A stretch of 64,000 nt of DNA, from contig CAZEJT010000003.1 of NCBI GenBank assembly GCA_964512655.1, forward strand, positions 62,001 to 126,000, in the 5' to 3' direction. A model generated the notes under the pieces. It worked only from the letters and a program-made list of their open reading frames with translations. It searched no databases and had not been told where the DNA came from. Positions 9,002-18,166 of the stretch are shown here, piece by piece (the first letter of the stretch is position 1; each line of letters begins with the position of its first letter). The DNA is from VBOC01 sp964512655 (GTDB lineage Bacteria > Bacteroidota > Ignavibacteria > UBA10030 > SZUA-254). The translations under genes were made by a program, and so were the position numbers.

Positions 9002-11640
9002 ACCCGGCCATGAAATCCCCGAGACTGATTATCCCTCTTAACGGGGTGTGGCAGCTTCAGCCGGGTAACGATGAGATCATCCCGTCAACCTGGGCCCACA
9101 CGGCACCTGTCCCGTCGCTGGTCGACACCGCGGTCCCTCCGGTCGACTGGAGACAATACAAATATCACTGGCACAAGACATCATTTGAAATCCCGGAGCC
9201 ATCCGCTCTAGCCGATCTCGCATTCATCGTCATCGAGCAGGCGATGTTCGGGACCGATGTCTGGCTGAACGGGAAGCATCTCGGGGGCGACATTGCCTGT
9301 TACACCTCGCAGGAATATGACGCCCGCGAGGCAATCCGGACCGGAGCGAACGAACTCATCGTGCGGGTCGGCCGGCGCGAGGATCTCCCGCCGCACAGCG
9401 CTGCCGGCAACGACCAGGAACGCGCCGAGTGGATCCCCGGAATATGGGGAGATGTCTACGTGCTTCAATGCGGCAATCCCCGCGTCCGGCGCGTGCAGGT
9501 GATACCTCACATCGATCCGGCAAGAGCGGAAGTGCGCGTCTCGGTTCAGAATCTCTCGCCGGCGAAACAGTCCGTCGCGATCACATCGAGAATCCTCGAG
9601 AAGGCTTCGCGCAGGCCGGCGAGTGGGAATATCGAGCGAAAACTTTCGCTCGGGGGAAACAGCACGCATGTGGAAACGTTCAATCACGGAATTGACGGCG
9701 CACATTTTTGGTCTCCCGATTCTCCTTTCCTGTACGAAGCAGAGACACGCCTCTGTTGCGAAGAAACCCTTTCCGATCTTCACCTCGCCGCGTTCGGGAT
9801 GCGGGAGTTCACAATTTCCGGCGCCGGCTTTCTTCTCAACGGAAAGCGGATCTTTCTTCGCGGGGGCAATATTGCGTTTCACCGCTTCCTCTCAGACCCG
9901 GAGCGGGGCGTGCTTCCCTGGAACCCTGAATGGATCAGGAAAGCCCTCATCGATATTCCAAAGGCGCATAATTTCAATTTTTTCCGGAATCACATCGGCC
10001 AGATGTACAACCGGTGGTACGACATCGCGGACGAATTCGGCATGCTCCTTCAGAATGAGTGGATGTTCTGGACAACATCCGGATCGAAAGAGCAGATCAG
10101 GGACGAATTTACGCGATGGCTTCAGGATAACTGGAATCACCCGAGCATCATCATCTGGGACGCGCTGAACGAGTGCTCCGATGCCACGGTGCAGAACGAC
10201 ATAGTCCCGCAGATGAAAAAACTGGATCCCACGAGACCGTGGGAATCCGTGGATTTTGTGGAACAGCATCCCTATATCTACTCGCTCTGCCCCGTGCTCA
10301 ACGATCGAAGAATGGGATTTGCCGATTCGCTCGAAGCAATCGAACATTCGGCCGCGCCCTCTGTCGTCAACGAATTCCTCTGGTGGTGGATCGATCGCAA
10401 GGGGGAGCCGACCGTCCTGACGCGGGAAGTGGTCGAGCGATGGCTTGGGAAGGACTGGACGCCCGGTGAGCTTGCGGAGAGGCAAACGTTCCTCGCGCAG
10501 GAGCTTGTCGAGCTCTTCCGGCGGATGCGCGTCGATGCTATACAGCCATTTGTCTATCTCAGCAACGATTCCGGGCCCACGGCCAACTGGTTTGCGGGAA
10601 GGATGGCCGATCCCACGCCGAAGCCGATTCTGAAGACGCTGAAGAACGCCTTCGCGCCCTTCGGCATCAGCCTCGAATTGTGGGATCGCCACTTCTTCAC
10701 GAACGAGCGCCGCAGGGTGCGGCTCTTCGCGTTCAACGACTCTGCGGAGAATACGAGCGGCTCGGTACGATACGGTGTGACTGATCCGGAGGGCGAGTGG
10801 CTCTCCGAGGAACGGATTGGGTTTGCCCTGGAGGCAAGCGGAAGCGCAGTCATGCCATTGACATTCTTGATGCCGCCGGACCCCGGCGAATTCCGCATCC
10901 GGGCTGAGTTGATGCCGAGAGGAGGTTCTTCGGGCGGTTGTATCTCGCAGAAGATTGCCCACGTATTCGAGCCGGTCAATCGATCGTCGGGCATGCGAGC
11001 GACATCGATCGCCGCGATTGGCGGAGAGGAGCTCGCCACGTACCTGAAAGGGCAGGGCTTTGCCGTCGGGGAGTGGACCGAGCAGGGATTGAATCCTGCA
11101 CGGGTGATCTACGCAGGCGAAGGGACGATCACAAGCGATAAGTACCAATCTCAGATTCATGGATTGAGCGCCCGCGTCCGCGACGGGGCCACACTGGTGC
11201 TGATTGAACCTGAATTCGGCATCGAGGGGGTGAAGGAAGTCCGGGCTCTGGAAGATATGACCCTCACCATTCAACATAGGGCCGATCCGGACAGGGGAGG
11301 ATATGATTCGTATATTTTTCCCGAAGATCTGAAACACCCCCTTTGGAAGGGAATAAAAAAAGAGCATCTCCACATGTTCAACGGCGGTTTCGGCGGCGAG
11401 GTCATATCGCAGCACAACGTTTCCATCAGCGTCCCCGCCACCGTGTTTGCGCGATGCGGGCTGAAGCTCGGAGTTTCGGCCGTTGTTGAGATTCCATACG
11501 AAAAGGGCAGAGTGATCGTCTCACGGCTCCAGCTCCGGGGCCGTCTCGTGAAGCAGGATGTGGAAGATTCTTTGTATGAACGGCGGGTCGATCCCGTCTT
11601 GCAGCGCTATCTCCTTAATCTGATTTCATACGCATCATGA
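8998..11640 (+). CDS. GH2 family beta-glycosidase
   Basis: 880 residues, starting at the ATG in the ATGA overlap with the preceding stop. Residues ~10-165 are the GH2 sugar-binding domain (LNGVWQLQP, FGTDVWLNGKHLGG, WIPGIWGDVYV). An Ig-like domain and a TIM barrel follow. The acid/base is expected in WDALNE (about Glu392) and the nucleophile in VVNEF (about Glu459). The last ~200 residues resemble an extra C-terminal beta/flavodoxin-like domain. No signal peptide is visible, unlike its neighbours. It may be cytoplasmic, acting on imported oligosaccharide, or the true start may be missed. GH2 covers beta-galactosidase, mannosidase and glucuronidase; the substrate cannot be read from the sequence. 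Confidence 0.8.
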   Translation: MNPAMKSPRLIIPLNGVWQLQPGNDEIIPSTWAHTAPVPSLVDTAVPPVDWRQYKYHWHKTSFEIPEPSALADLAFIVIEQAMFGTDVWLNGKHLGGDIACYTSQEYDAREAIRTGANELIVRVGRREDLPPHSAAGNDQERAEWIPGIWGDVYVLQCGNPRVRRVQVIPHIDPARAEVRVSVQNLSPAKQSVAITSRILEKASRRPASGNIERKLSLGGNSTHVETFNHGIDGAHFWSPDSPFLYEAETRLCCEETLSDLHLAAFGMREFTISGAGFLLNGKRIFLRGGNIAFHRFLSDPERGVLPWNPEWIRKALIDIPKAHNFNFFRNHIGQMYNRWYDIADEFGMLLQNEWMFWTTSGSKEQIRDEFTRWLQDNWNHPSIIIWDALNECSDATVQNDIVPQMKKLDPTRPWESVDFVEQHPYIYSLCPVLNDRRMGFADSLEAIEHSAAPSVVNEFLWWWIDRKGEPTVLTREVVERWLGKDWTPGELAERQTFLAQELVELFRRMRVDAIQPFVYLSNDSGPTANWFAGRMADPTPKPILKTLKNAFAPFGISLELWDRHFFTNERRRVRLFAFNDSAENTSGSVRYGVTDPEGEWLSEERIGFALEASGSAVMPLTFLMPPDPGEFRIRAELMPRGGSSGGCISQKIAHVFEPVNRSSGMRATSIAAIGGEELATYLKGQGFAVGEWTEQGLNPARVIYAGEGTITSDKYQSQIHGLSARVRDGATLVLIEPEFGIEGVKEVRALEDMTLTIQHRADPDRGGYDSYIFPEDLKHPLWKGIKKEHLHMFNGGFGGEVISQHNVSISVPATVFARCGLKLGVSAVVEIPYEKGRVIVSRLQLRGRLVKQDVEDSLYERRVDPVLQRYLLNLISYAS

Positions 11641-13859
11641 AATCCCTTCATACATCGGCCTCTTTGCTCATCCTCGTCTGCGGATCTGTGATCGCGCGGC
11701 AGGCGGGTGTTGAGCGCAGGATCGATTCTCTCCTGAGCATCATGACGCTCGAGGAGAAATGCGGCCAGCTTTGCCAGGTGAATGCAGACTGGAGCAAGGA
11801 GCGCGGGCCGCACCTCGCCGATGAAGATCTGGCCGCGCTGAGAAAAGGCCTCATAGGCTCGGTGTTGAACCTGCAGGGGGCAAAAGCCGTCGCAGAGGCT
11901 CAGCGCGTTGCGGTAAAGGAAACGCGTCTCCACATTCCTCTTCTCCTCGGGCTCGACGTCATCCACGGTTTCAGAACGATCTTTCCGGTCCCGATCGCCG
12001 AAGCAAGCACGTGGGACACTCAGCTGGTGGAACTCTCCGCTCACACCGCCGCAGCGGAGGCATCCGCTGCAGGAGTTCAGTGGACATTCGCCCCGATGGT
12101 AGATATTGCCCGCGACCCGCGCTGGGGGCGCATCGTCGAGGGATCGGGGGAAGACCCCTATCTCGGCTCGCTCATGGCGGCTGCTCGGGTCAGAGGATTT
12201 CAGGGAAGTGACCTGGCCAATCCGGCCTCGATCATGGCTTGCGCCAAGCATTTTGCCGCTTACGGCGCCGCCGAGGCTGGCCGGGATTATAATGTCGCCG
12301 ACATGTCGGAACGGACGCTCCGCGAAATCTACCTGCCGCCCTTCCGGGCCGCGGTCATGGCCGGAGCAGGAAGTCTTATGTCCTCATTCAATGAAATCTC
12401 CGGCGTTCCCAGCTCTGCGAGCCGATTGCTCATGACAGACATTCTCCGGAACGAGTGGAAGTTCAACGGTTTCGTGGTGAGCGACTGGACGGCAATCGAA
12501 GAGCTCCAGGCGCACGGATTGGCCGCATCCAGATCCGAAGCCGGCGAGCTCGCCATTAACGCCGGAGTGGACCTGGACATGGTGAGCCGGATCTACCAGA
12601 AGGAACTCCCCGCGCTCGTTCGAAGCGGGCGGGTAAGGGAAGATGCGGTGAACGAGTCCGTCCGCCGGGTCCTGAGAGCAAAATTCAACCTGGGGCTATT
12701 CGACAATCCCACCCGCAACGCCACTCCCGAGCGGGAAGCTGAGGCGTTTCTTACGAACGATCACCGGAGTGCCGCTCTCGAGGTGGCAAGCAAATCAATC
12801 GTGCTGTTGAAGAATGAGGGCTCGCTGCTCCCTCTCTCCGCCAAACAGCGCACGATTGCAGTCATCGGACCTCTTGCCGATGACCGGAAGGATCCTCTCG
12901 GTCCCTGGCACGGACTCGGTAATGTCGAGGACGTGGTCACACTGCTCGAAGCCATAAAAGAAAAGGCGCCTTCAGATACAAGGGTGACATATGCGAAGGG
13001 GTGCGGCATCGAGCACGACACGACGGTCATGCTGCACGAGGCAGTCGATGCCGCGAATGGGGCTGATGTGTCTGTCGTCGTCCTCGGCGAGAGCGAGGAG
13101 ATGAGCGGCGAGGCTGCCAGCCGCTCTTCGATAGACATTCCTGAAGCGCAGAAAGAACTTTTGATGAAGCTCCATGAGACCGGAAAACCGATCGTGCTTG
13201 TCCTGATGAACGGCCGCCCTCTGACAATCCCCTGGGAAACGGAGACCGTCCCGGCCATCATCGAGACATGGTTTCTTGGGACCGAGGCCGGACATGCGAT
13301 TGCGGACGTGTTATTTGGAGCCGTGAACCCTTCCGGCAAGCTCCCCGTTTCTTTCCCGAGAAGCATCGGACAGATCCCCCTCTATTATAACCATAAGAAT
13401 ACCGGCAGGCCCAAACTGGACGAAAAAGAAAAGTATTCATCCCGGTATCTTGATGTGCCGAATACTCCCCTCTTTCCCTTCGGATACGGGCTGAGCTATA
13501 CAACGTTCGCACTCTCAAACCTCACGTTGAGCGCTCCAAGAATCGGACTCTCCGACACTCTCGTCGTCACTGCAACCCTTGCGAATACGGGAAAGGTAGA
13601 CGGCGAGGAAGTCGTTCAGCTCTATACTCGCGATGTCACGGCGAGCGTAACGCGGCCGGTAGAAGAGCTCAAGTCGTTCCGGCGCGTGCGGCTGAAGGCG
13701 GGGGAAAAGGCTGAAGTGCGTTTCGTACTCAGGCCCGATGAACTCGCTTTCTACAATCAGAACATGGTGAAGGTCGTGGAACCGGGGTTGTTCAAGGTGT
13801 ATATGGGCGCCAATTCCAGGGACGTGATCGAGGCAGAGTTTGAGGTGGTAGGGAAATGA
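11637..13859 (+). CDS. GH3 beta-glucosidase, periplasmic
   Basis: 740 residues in the BglX-like arrangement. A signal peptide ends near VIARQ; then come the GH3 N-terminal barrel (MTLEEKCGQLCQVNADW, DVIHGFRTIFPVPIA, DPRWGRIVEGSGEDPY, KHFAAYGAAEAGRDYN), the nucleophile segment GFVVSDW (about Asp283), the alpha/beta sandwich domain (VVVLGESEEMSGEAASRSSI, with the catalytic-loop Glu) and the Fn3-like tail (GEEVVQLYTRD). It releases glucose from the non-reducing ends of beta-gluco-oligosaccharides. Beta-1,2-glucosidases of beta-glucan loci belong to this family, which fits the context. It starts within the ATGA overlap with the GH2 stop and ends in an ATGA overlap with the binding-protein gene. 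Confidence 0.9.
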   Translation: MKSLHTSASLLILVCGSVIARQAGVERRIDSLLSIMTLEEKCGQLCQVNADWSKERGPHLADEDLAALRKGLIGSVLNLQGAKAVAEAQRVAVKETRLHIPLLLGLDVIHGFRTIFPVPIAEASTWDTQLVELSAHTAAAEASAAGVQWTFAPMVDIARDPRWGRIVEGSGEDPYLGSLMAAARVRGFQGSDLANPASIMACAKHFAAYGAAEAGRDYNVADMSERTLREIYLPPFRAAVMAGAGSLMSSFNEISGVPSSASRLLMTDILRNEWKFNGFVVSDWTAIEELQAHGLAASRSEAGELAINAGVDLDMVSRIYQKELPALVRSGRVREDAVNESVRRVLRAKFNLGLFDNPTRNATPEREAEAFLTNDHRSAALEVASKSIVLLKNEGSLLPLSAKQRTIAVIGPLADDRKDPLGPWHGLGNVEDVVTLLEAIKEKAPSDTRVTYAKGCGIEHDTTVMLHEAVDAANGADVSVVVLGESEEMSGEAASRSSIDIPEAQKELLMKLHETGKPIVLVLMNGRPLTIPWETETVPAIIETWFLGTEAGHAIADVLFGAVNPSGKLPVSFPRSIGQIPLYYNHKNTGRPKLDEKEKYSSRYLDVPNTPLFPFGYGLSYTTFALSNLTLSAPRIGLSDTLVVTATLANTGKVDGEEVVQLYTRDVTASVTRPVEELKSFRRVRLKAGEKAEVRFVLRPDELAFYNQNMVKVVEPGLFKVYMGANSRDVIEAEFEVVGK

Positions 13860-15118
13860 AAAGAATCCTTCTCGGTTTGATATGCCTCTGGTCTGGATTC
13901 TCCGGCGGATGCGGGAGCCGGTCTTCGGATAAGACCGAGGTCGTCTTCTGGGCTTTCGGCGCGGAAGGCGAGCATGCCGCTCAGCTCATGCCCGAATTCG
14001 AGCGGAGGAATCCCGGGATCAGAGTGCGCGTACAAATGATACCCTGGAACGCCGCGCACGAAAAGCTTCTCACCGCATTTGCCGGCCGCTCTCTCCCCGA
14101 TCTCTGCCAGCTGGGTAACACGTGGATCCCTGAATTCAAGACGCTGAACGCCATTGAATCCCTCGGGCCGTGGGTCAGTAAAAGCGCTTCGGTGCGCGAT
14201 TCCCTCTACTTCCCCGGCATCTGGGACACAAACATCGTCGATTCAACCCTCTACGGTATTCCGTGGTACGTCGACACGAGAGTGCTTTTTTACAGGTCAG
14301 ATCTGTGCGCCCGGGCAGGCTATTCGCACCCTCCGAAATCGTGGGACGAATGGTACGACCTCTGCGGGAAGCTGAAAAAACTGTCGCCTGAGAACTACGG
14401 CCTCTTCCTTTCGACGAAGAACGACTGGGTCGAGCCTGTGATCTTCGGACTGCAGGAACATGCCTCGCTTCTTACAGAGCGGGATACACGCGGCAATTTC
14501 AGCAGTCCGGAATTCACAAAGGCGATTCGTTTCTTCCACGGCTTCTTCCAGAATGGGTGGGCGCCCGTGAGGACCGCCCAGATTGTGAGCGTGTACCAGT
14601 CGTTCGCGGAAGGATTCTTCTCGACGTACATCACGGGCCCATGGAACATCGGCGAGTTTTCGAGGCGCCTCCCTCCGGATCTGCAGGGATCGTGGATGAC
14701 CGCCCCCCTTCCCGGTCCCGACGGGACGACCGGAGTATCGCTCGCCGGCGGCTCGAGCCTCGTCATGTTCGGCACATCGACGCACAAGGAGGAGATGTGG
14801 AAAGTGATCGAGTATCTCTCCGAGCCCGCGCAACAGATTCAGATGTACCGGCTCACGGGGGATCTTCCCGCTGTCGTCGGCGCATGGCGCGACACATCGC
14901 TCGCCAAGAACAGGTACGCGGCAGCCTTCTTCGAACAATTGAAGCACGTCGTGGCGACTCCGAAGATTCCGGAGTGGGAACAGATTGCCCAAAAGGTGCG
15001 TGAATATGCCGAGTTGATCTCGACGGACAGGATGACCGTTGACGAGGGCCTTGCCGGACTCGACCACGAGATCAACGTAATCCTCGAAAAAAGAAGGTGG
15101 CTTGTATATGGCCGCTGA
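13856..15118 (+). CDS. ABC transporter sugar-binding lipoprotein
   Basis: 420 residues. A lipoprotein signal ends in SGGC (lipid Cys 19), followed by an extracellular solute-binding protein family 1 fold: VVFWAFGAEGEHAAQLMPEF, FERRNPGIRVRVQMIPWNAA, the LPDLCQLGNTWIPEF loop, GIPWYVDTRVLFYR, ITGPWNIGEF and a C-terminal LEKRRW. Such proteins deliver oligosaccharides to MalF/MalG-type permeases. The start lies in an ATGA overlap with the GH3 stop, so it belongs to the glycosidase operon. Its natural partners, two permeases, lie 3 kb downstream beyond two opposite-strand genes; I take them as the same transporter. Ligand inferred as a gluco-oligosaccharide. Confidence 0.88.
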   Translation: MKRILLGLICLWSGFSGGCGSRSSDKTEVVFWAFGAEGEHAAQLMPEFERRNPGIRVRVQMIPWNAAHEKLLTAFAGRSLPDLCQLGNTWIPEFKTLNAIESLGPWVSKSASVRDSLYFPGIWDTNIVDSTLYGIPWYVDTRVLFYRSDLCARAGYSHPPKSWDEWYDLCGKLKKLSPENYGLFLSTKNDWVEPVIFGLQEHASLLTERDTRGNFSSPEFTKAIRFFHGFFQNGWAPVRTAQIVSVYQSFAEGFFSTYITGPWNIGEFSRRLPPDLQGSWMTAPLPGPDGTTGVSLAGGSSLVMFGTSTHKEEMWKVIEYLSEPAQQIQMYRLTGDLPAVVGAWRDTSLAKNRYAAAFFEQLKHVVATPKIPEWEQIAQKVREYAELISTDRMTVDEGLAGLDHEINVILEKRRWLVYGR

Positions 15119-15487
15119 GCCGAACGGTTTCGTTGCTCATTTGGAAAGTGACGCCCTCTGCGAAAAACCCCCTTTCCGCTACGTATCCCAAGTCCCCCAA
15201 GACTCTGGGCAATTCAATTGTTTTCAGAGGGGGAACGTATTCGACAATCTCGAGCCGTTCACCTGCATTGTCCGAGGCTTCAAAGGAAACCCCAACATAA
15301 CCTTTGAACATCAGTCCGCATCCGATATGTCGGGCTCGACCATGAAAAGATGTTCGTTAACGTGAACGGGTTTCGGGGTGAGTGTGTTCGTCGCCGCCCT
15401 ATCGAATCCTAGATCCACTACCTCGGCTAGGGCTCTCAATCTGCTCTCGCCTAATTCTCCTTACGCAATGATGAAAAGTACTGAGAT
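15119..15487. other. Intergenic stretch between convergent genes
   Basis: About 370 bp between the binding-protein gene and a convergent minus-strand gene. It contains an imperfect hairpin at about 15195-15233 (CCCC/GGGG outer and CTCTG/CAGAG inner arms) that could serve as a terminator for one or both genes. No supported gene is seen; short ORFs on both strands have no recognisable features. Confidence 0.4.
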
Positions 15488-16615
15488 CTAATAGAGAGGT
15501 AGTAGTTCCGAAACTCGATTTTCCCCCCACCTACCTGCAACTTCAAGAGCCGGCGGGTTGAGAACGTTCCCCGCCGAATCGATAAGTGCGAATGAGCTTT
15601 TCAATTCGATTACGCTCACTGAATTCATGTCCTCAACGCCGCTCATGCGTCTTGGCCTCCCACGATACATACCCTCCTCGGGCTGGATCTCATCAGATCT
15701 TTGGCCGTATTCAATCCTGAGTACGCCGGGAAACGTGAGTTTCTGAAATGGGGTACCTTCGGCCGGACTCAGATCGAGTTCTGATGGATCTACTCGGTGT
15801 CCTGTTCCCTTGAGTAGACTTCTTAACGAACCTGAAAAAACGGTGAACAGCTCTCGCTCGCAGTCGTGGATGACAAGCGAATGCAAGAAATGTTTGAGCG
15901 AACCTTTATAGGCTTTAAGACGGTTCTCTTCCCACATCGAATTCTCACGCTCGCTCTTTGGACGCAATGACTCAAACAGAGGGTAAATGAGATAGTGGCC
16001 ATAGTCTTGCGCAGTATTCCAATAGAAGTCCTCGAGACTAACCTGCAGATAGTACCCCAATTCCCTGTTTTCTATTCGGAGCACACTGTCAGCGTTAGCT
16101 AGGAGAGAGTCATGGGCACATCGAAAAGTCAACACTTCAGGGTTCAGGATCCGGCAATTATTGCTTTCACCGATAAACGCTCGTGAAAAGCGTTTGAGGT
16201 TCTCTTCCCAGTCTTTCGGATAGCTGGTGCTCACCTCAATGGCTTGCGTCGATAGCGGATTTGCCGTCAGCTGAATATTGCGGACGAGAGAGTCACCTTG
16301 AGCGAGGAGTACTGACTGGATCTGCCGTTCATAGCCCACTCGTGATACTACCAGACTGAAGGAGCCGGGGGGAACACCCCTGAGGAAGAATCCACCATTG
16401 GTATCTGTGGAGGTTCCAAGAAAAGTGTTGGCAAGGAAGACGTTGACATTGGAAATAGGTCGCCCGCTGTCAGCATCTGTAACCTGCCCGCGGATCGTGC
16501 CGGTGTGGCGGAGTTGTTCACTTGGAGATGTTCCCGGTAGCGCAGCAATCGTAGCCAACGCGAATGATTCGATCACCCAGACGGAGAACGACACCTTAAT
16601 GCGGCGTGAATTCAA
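15488..16615 (-). CDS. CarboxypepD_reg-like domain protein
   Basis: 375 residues. A signal sequence lies in the first ~30 residues, followed by a carboxypeptidase regulatory-like beta-sandwich (residues ~38-120: GTIRGQVTDADSGRPISNVN, GTSTDTNGGFFLRGVPPGSF). Next is a domain with YYLQVSLEDFYWN and YGHYLIYPLFESLRP, a pattern I associate with TonB-independent envelope proteins of Bacteroidota relatives, of unknown function. The region after residue ~130 has no assignable enzyme motif. It overlaps the stop of the upstream minus-strand paralogue by 20 bp, so the two form an operon. It lies convergent to the sugar-transporter genes and separates the binding protein from its permeases, which suggests later insertion. 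Confidence 0.6.
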   Translation of the reverse strand: MNSRRIKVSFSVWVIESFALATIAALPGTSPSEQLRHTGTIRGQVTDADSGRPISNVNVFLANTFLGTSTDTNGGFFLRGVPPGSFSLVVSRVGYERQIQSVLLAQGDSLVRNIQLTANPLSTQAIEVSTSYPKDWEENLKRFSRAFIGESNNCRILNPEVLTFRCAHDSLLANADSVLRIENRELGYYLQVSLEDFYWNTAQDYGHYLIYPLFESLRPKSERENSMWEENRLKAYKGSLKHFLHSLVIHDCERELFTVFSGSLRSLLKGTGHRVDPSELDLSPAEGTPFQKLTFPGVLRIEYGQRSDEIQPEEGMYRGRPRRMSGVEDMNSVSVIELKSSFALIDSAGNVLNPPALEVAGRWGENRVSELLPLY

Positions 16616-17774
16616 TTCGCCTTACTCCAGATGGGGTTAACAGGTTCAATGTGTACTGGCTTGTATACGCTTCGGTGAGCCCGGTACCCGAGATTTGCCA
16701 ATTCAACCCCGGCCAGGGGAAATATATGTATCCATGCACTCCGGACCCCGGAGAAATATTATAGTGCCGCAAGGTGCCCATGAATTGGCATTGGTCGTAA
16801 ACCCCTCGTAGATATTGCGGATTGGCTCCGCCCAAGACTTCTGCGGGGGCGTTCCTTCCCATCCACGAAGCTCGGGCCCGACGTTCGAATAGCTCCGCGC
16901 CCTTGATGTATGCTACGCGTTGATCCCCCAACACCTGGAGCGTACGGCCGATTGTTCCAGAGACAATCTGGCTGGTGAGCGAGTCCCTAGCATCTGCAAC
17001 ATTCGATTCTGGAAACCACGGACGGAGAGATCGATATGTGGACTTGACCTTTCGTACGTCAAGGCTGACCGCACTTCTGGTGTCGAAGTTTAATGATTTC
17101 TCACTGATATTATACAACAGGAGCCACACCCTGAGATACCATTGACTGTCGACGACAGCGGGTTCAGCCGAACACATGCAGAGCACGCTGTCGGTGGGGA
17201 GAAACCCGATGGGAACTGCCGTCTCGGCGCCGTACAGGCAGTAGCTATCTCCTCTCTGAACAGGGAACAGAAACATACCGCGTCTGGAAAACTCTATCGA
17301 GGGAGTGCCGATTACCTCGGTTTCATGAAGCCGAATTGGTCCGGGAACAAGGGCGAATGCGAACGTAAGTGAGTCGCGTTGTCCGACCGTCACCTCGCTG
17401 GCATGACGCATATAGCCAACTCGTGCAATGATCAGTTTATAGCGGCCAGGAAGCAACCCTGCTAGGGTAAAGCCGCCATCGTGTCTCGTCGAAGTGCCAA
17501 CCGCGGAATTTTCAAGATAGGCAATCGCATCCTCCAATGGCAAACCCGTACTGCTGTCGGTGACGATGCCCGATATAGAGGATTCTTGCGCTCTGACGGC
17601 GACATTACTGATGAGGACAATCAGGAAGACGAAGGCGGACGGGGCGAGTGCGCGATGATGCTTCCTCTCGCGCCTAGCGGGGACGTCTTCTCGGCGAAGG
17701 GGGACTTTTCGAAGTGAACACCTGGCAGCGCGGTACGCCTTACGTTCGGATGTGAAGCCTTTTATGATCGCCAT
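16596..17774 (-). CDS. CarboxypepD_reg-like domain protein, paralogue
   Basis: 392 residues from the first ATG. An unusually long basic N-terminal stretch precedes the hydrophobic signal segment FVFLIVLISNVAVRAQ, so a later non-ATG start is possible. The regulatory-like sandwich occupies about residues 66-150 (ISGIVTDSSTGLPLEDAI, GTSTRHDGGFTLAGLLPGRY, ARVGYMRHASEV), closely matching the same section of the downstream neighbour. The C-terminal 230 residues are of unknown function and include several Cys and Trp residues (CMCSAEP, FPWPGLNWQISGTG). Its sequence is less GC-rich than the glycosidase genes around it. The role is unknown; it is probably an envelope protein. Confidence 0.55.
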   Translation of the reverse strand: MAIIKGFTSERKAYRAARCSLRKVPLRREDVPARRERKHHRALAPSAFVFLIVLISNVAVRAQESSISGIVTDSSTGLPLEDAIAYLENSAVGTSTRHDGGFTLAGLLPGRYKLIIARVGYMRHASEVTVGQRDSLTFAFALVPGPIRLHETEVIGTPSIEFSRRGMFLFPVQRGDSYCLYGAETAVPIGFLPTDSVLCMCSAEPAVVDSQWYLRVWLLLYNISEKSLNFDTRSAVSLDVRKVKSTYRSLRPWFPESNVADARDSLTSQIVSGTIGRTLQVLGDQRVAYIKGAELFERRARASWMGRNAPAEVLGGANPQYLRGVYDQCQFMGTLRHYNISPGSGVHGYIYFPWPGLNWQISGTGLTEAYTSQYTLNLLTPSGVRRIEFTPH

Positions 17775-18166
17775 CTCCTAGCCTCTCATTTCACACAATC
17801 GCTCGCGAATCCTGGACGATCCAATGTGTCGGTCCGACGGGAATCGCTACGCCACAGGGCGACCAGCTTAGTAGTCCGATAGTTTCTCCTGTCTCCATAA
17901 GAATCCTTGCAGGGTCCTGGAGTTTTGATCGTCGTACATCCCTGCTCCTTTCTGGCCAGTCCTGATGGAGGACGACCGGATTACCGGGGGGAGCTGATCT
18001 GCCCCCTCACGGTTTGCCAACTTGAATCTCGTGATTTCCCTTTCTTGGGTCAAGTTGGTTAGCCCAAGGTTGTTGAAATCATCACCAACCGCATGACTGT
18101 TGGAAAAGAGGACATTTCTATTACCTTGAGCTATGCCCCGACAGTCCCCGCAGTATTGAACAAAAG
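17775..18166. other. Intergenic stretch between divergent genes
   Basis: About 390 bp between the start of the minus-strand CarboxypepD_reg pair and the permease gene, so promoters for both directions must lie here. I see no strong -35/-10 pair. One perfect 9-bp inverted repeat (CCAACTTGA at 18017-18025 and TCAAGTTGG at 18050-18058) could be an operator or a hairpin with a 24-nt loop. No gene is supported. Confidence 0.35.
18017..18058 (+). repeat. Inverted repeat upstream of permease genes
   Basis: The arms CCAACTTGA and TCAAGTTGG are exact reverse complements separated by 24 nt, about 110 bp before the malF-like start. Arm spacing would suit either a folded leader RNA or a looped operator. 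There is no other support. Confidence 0.3.

Noticed and set aside
15072..15311. A 79-codon minus-strand ORF with protein-like composition (VEYVPPLKTIELPRVLGDLG) overlapping the end of the binding-protein gene
   Set aside because: It runs through the end of a certain gene on the other strand and has no ribosome site, known family or partner. It could be a remnant, but nothing supports a gene.
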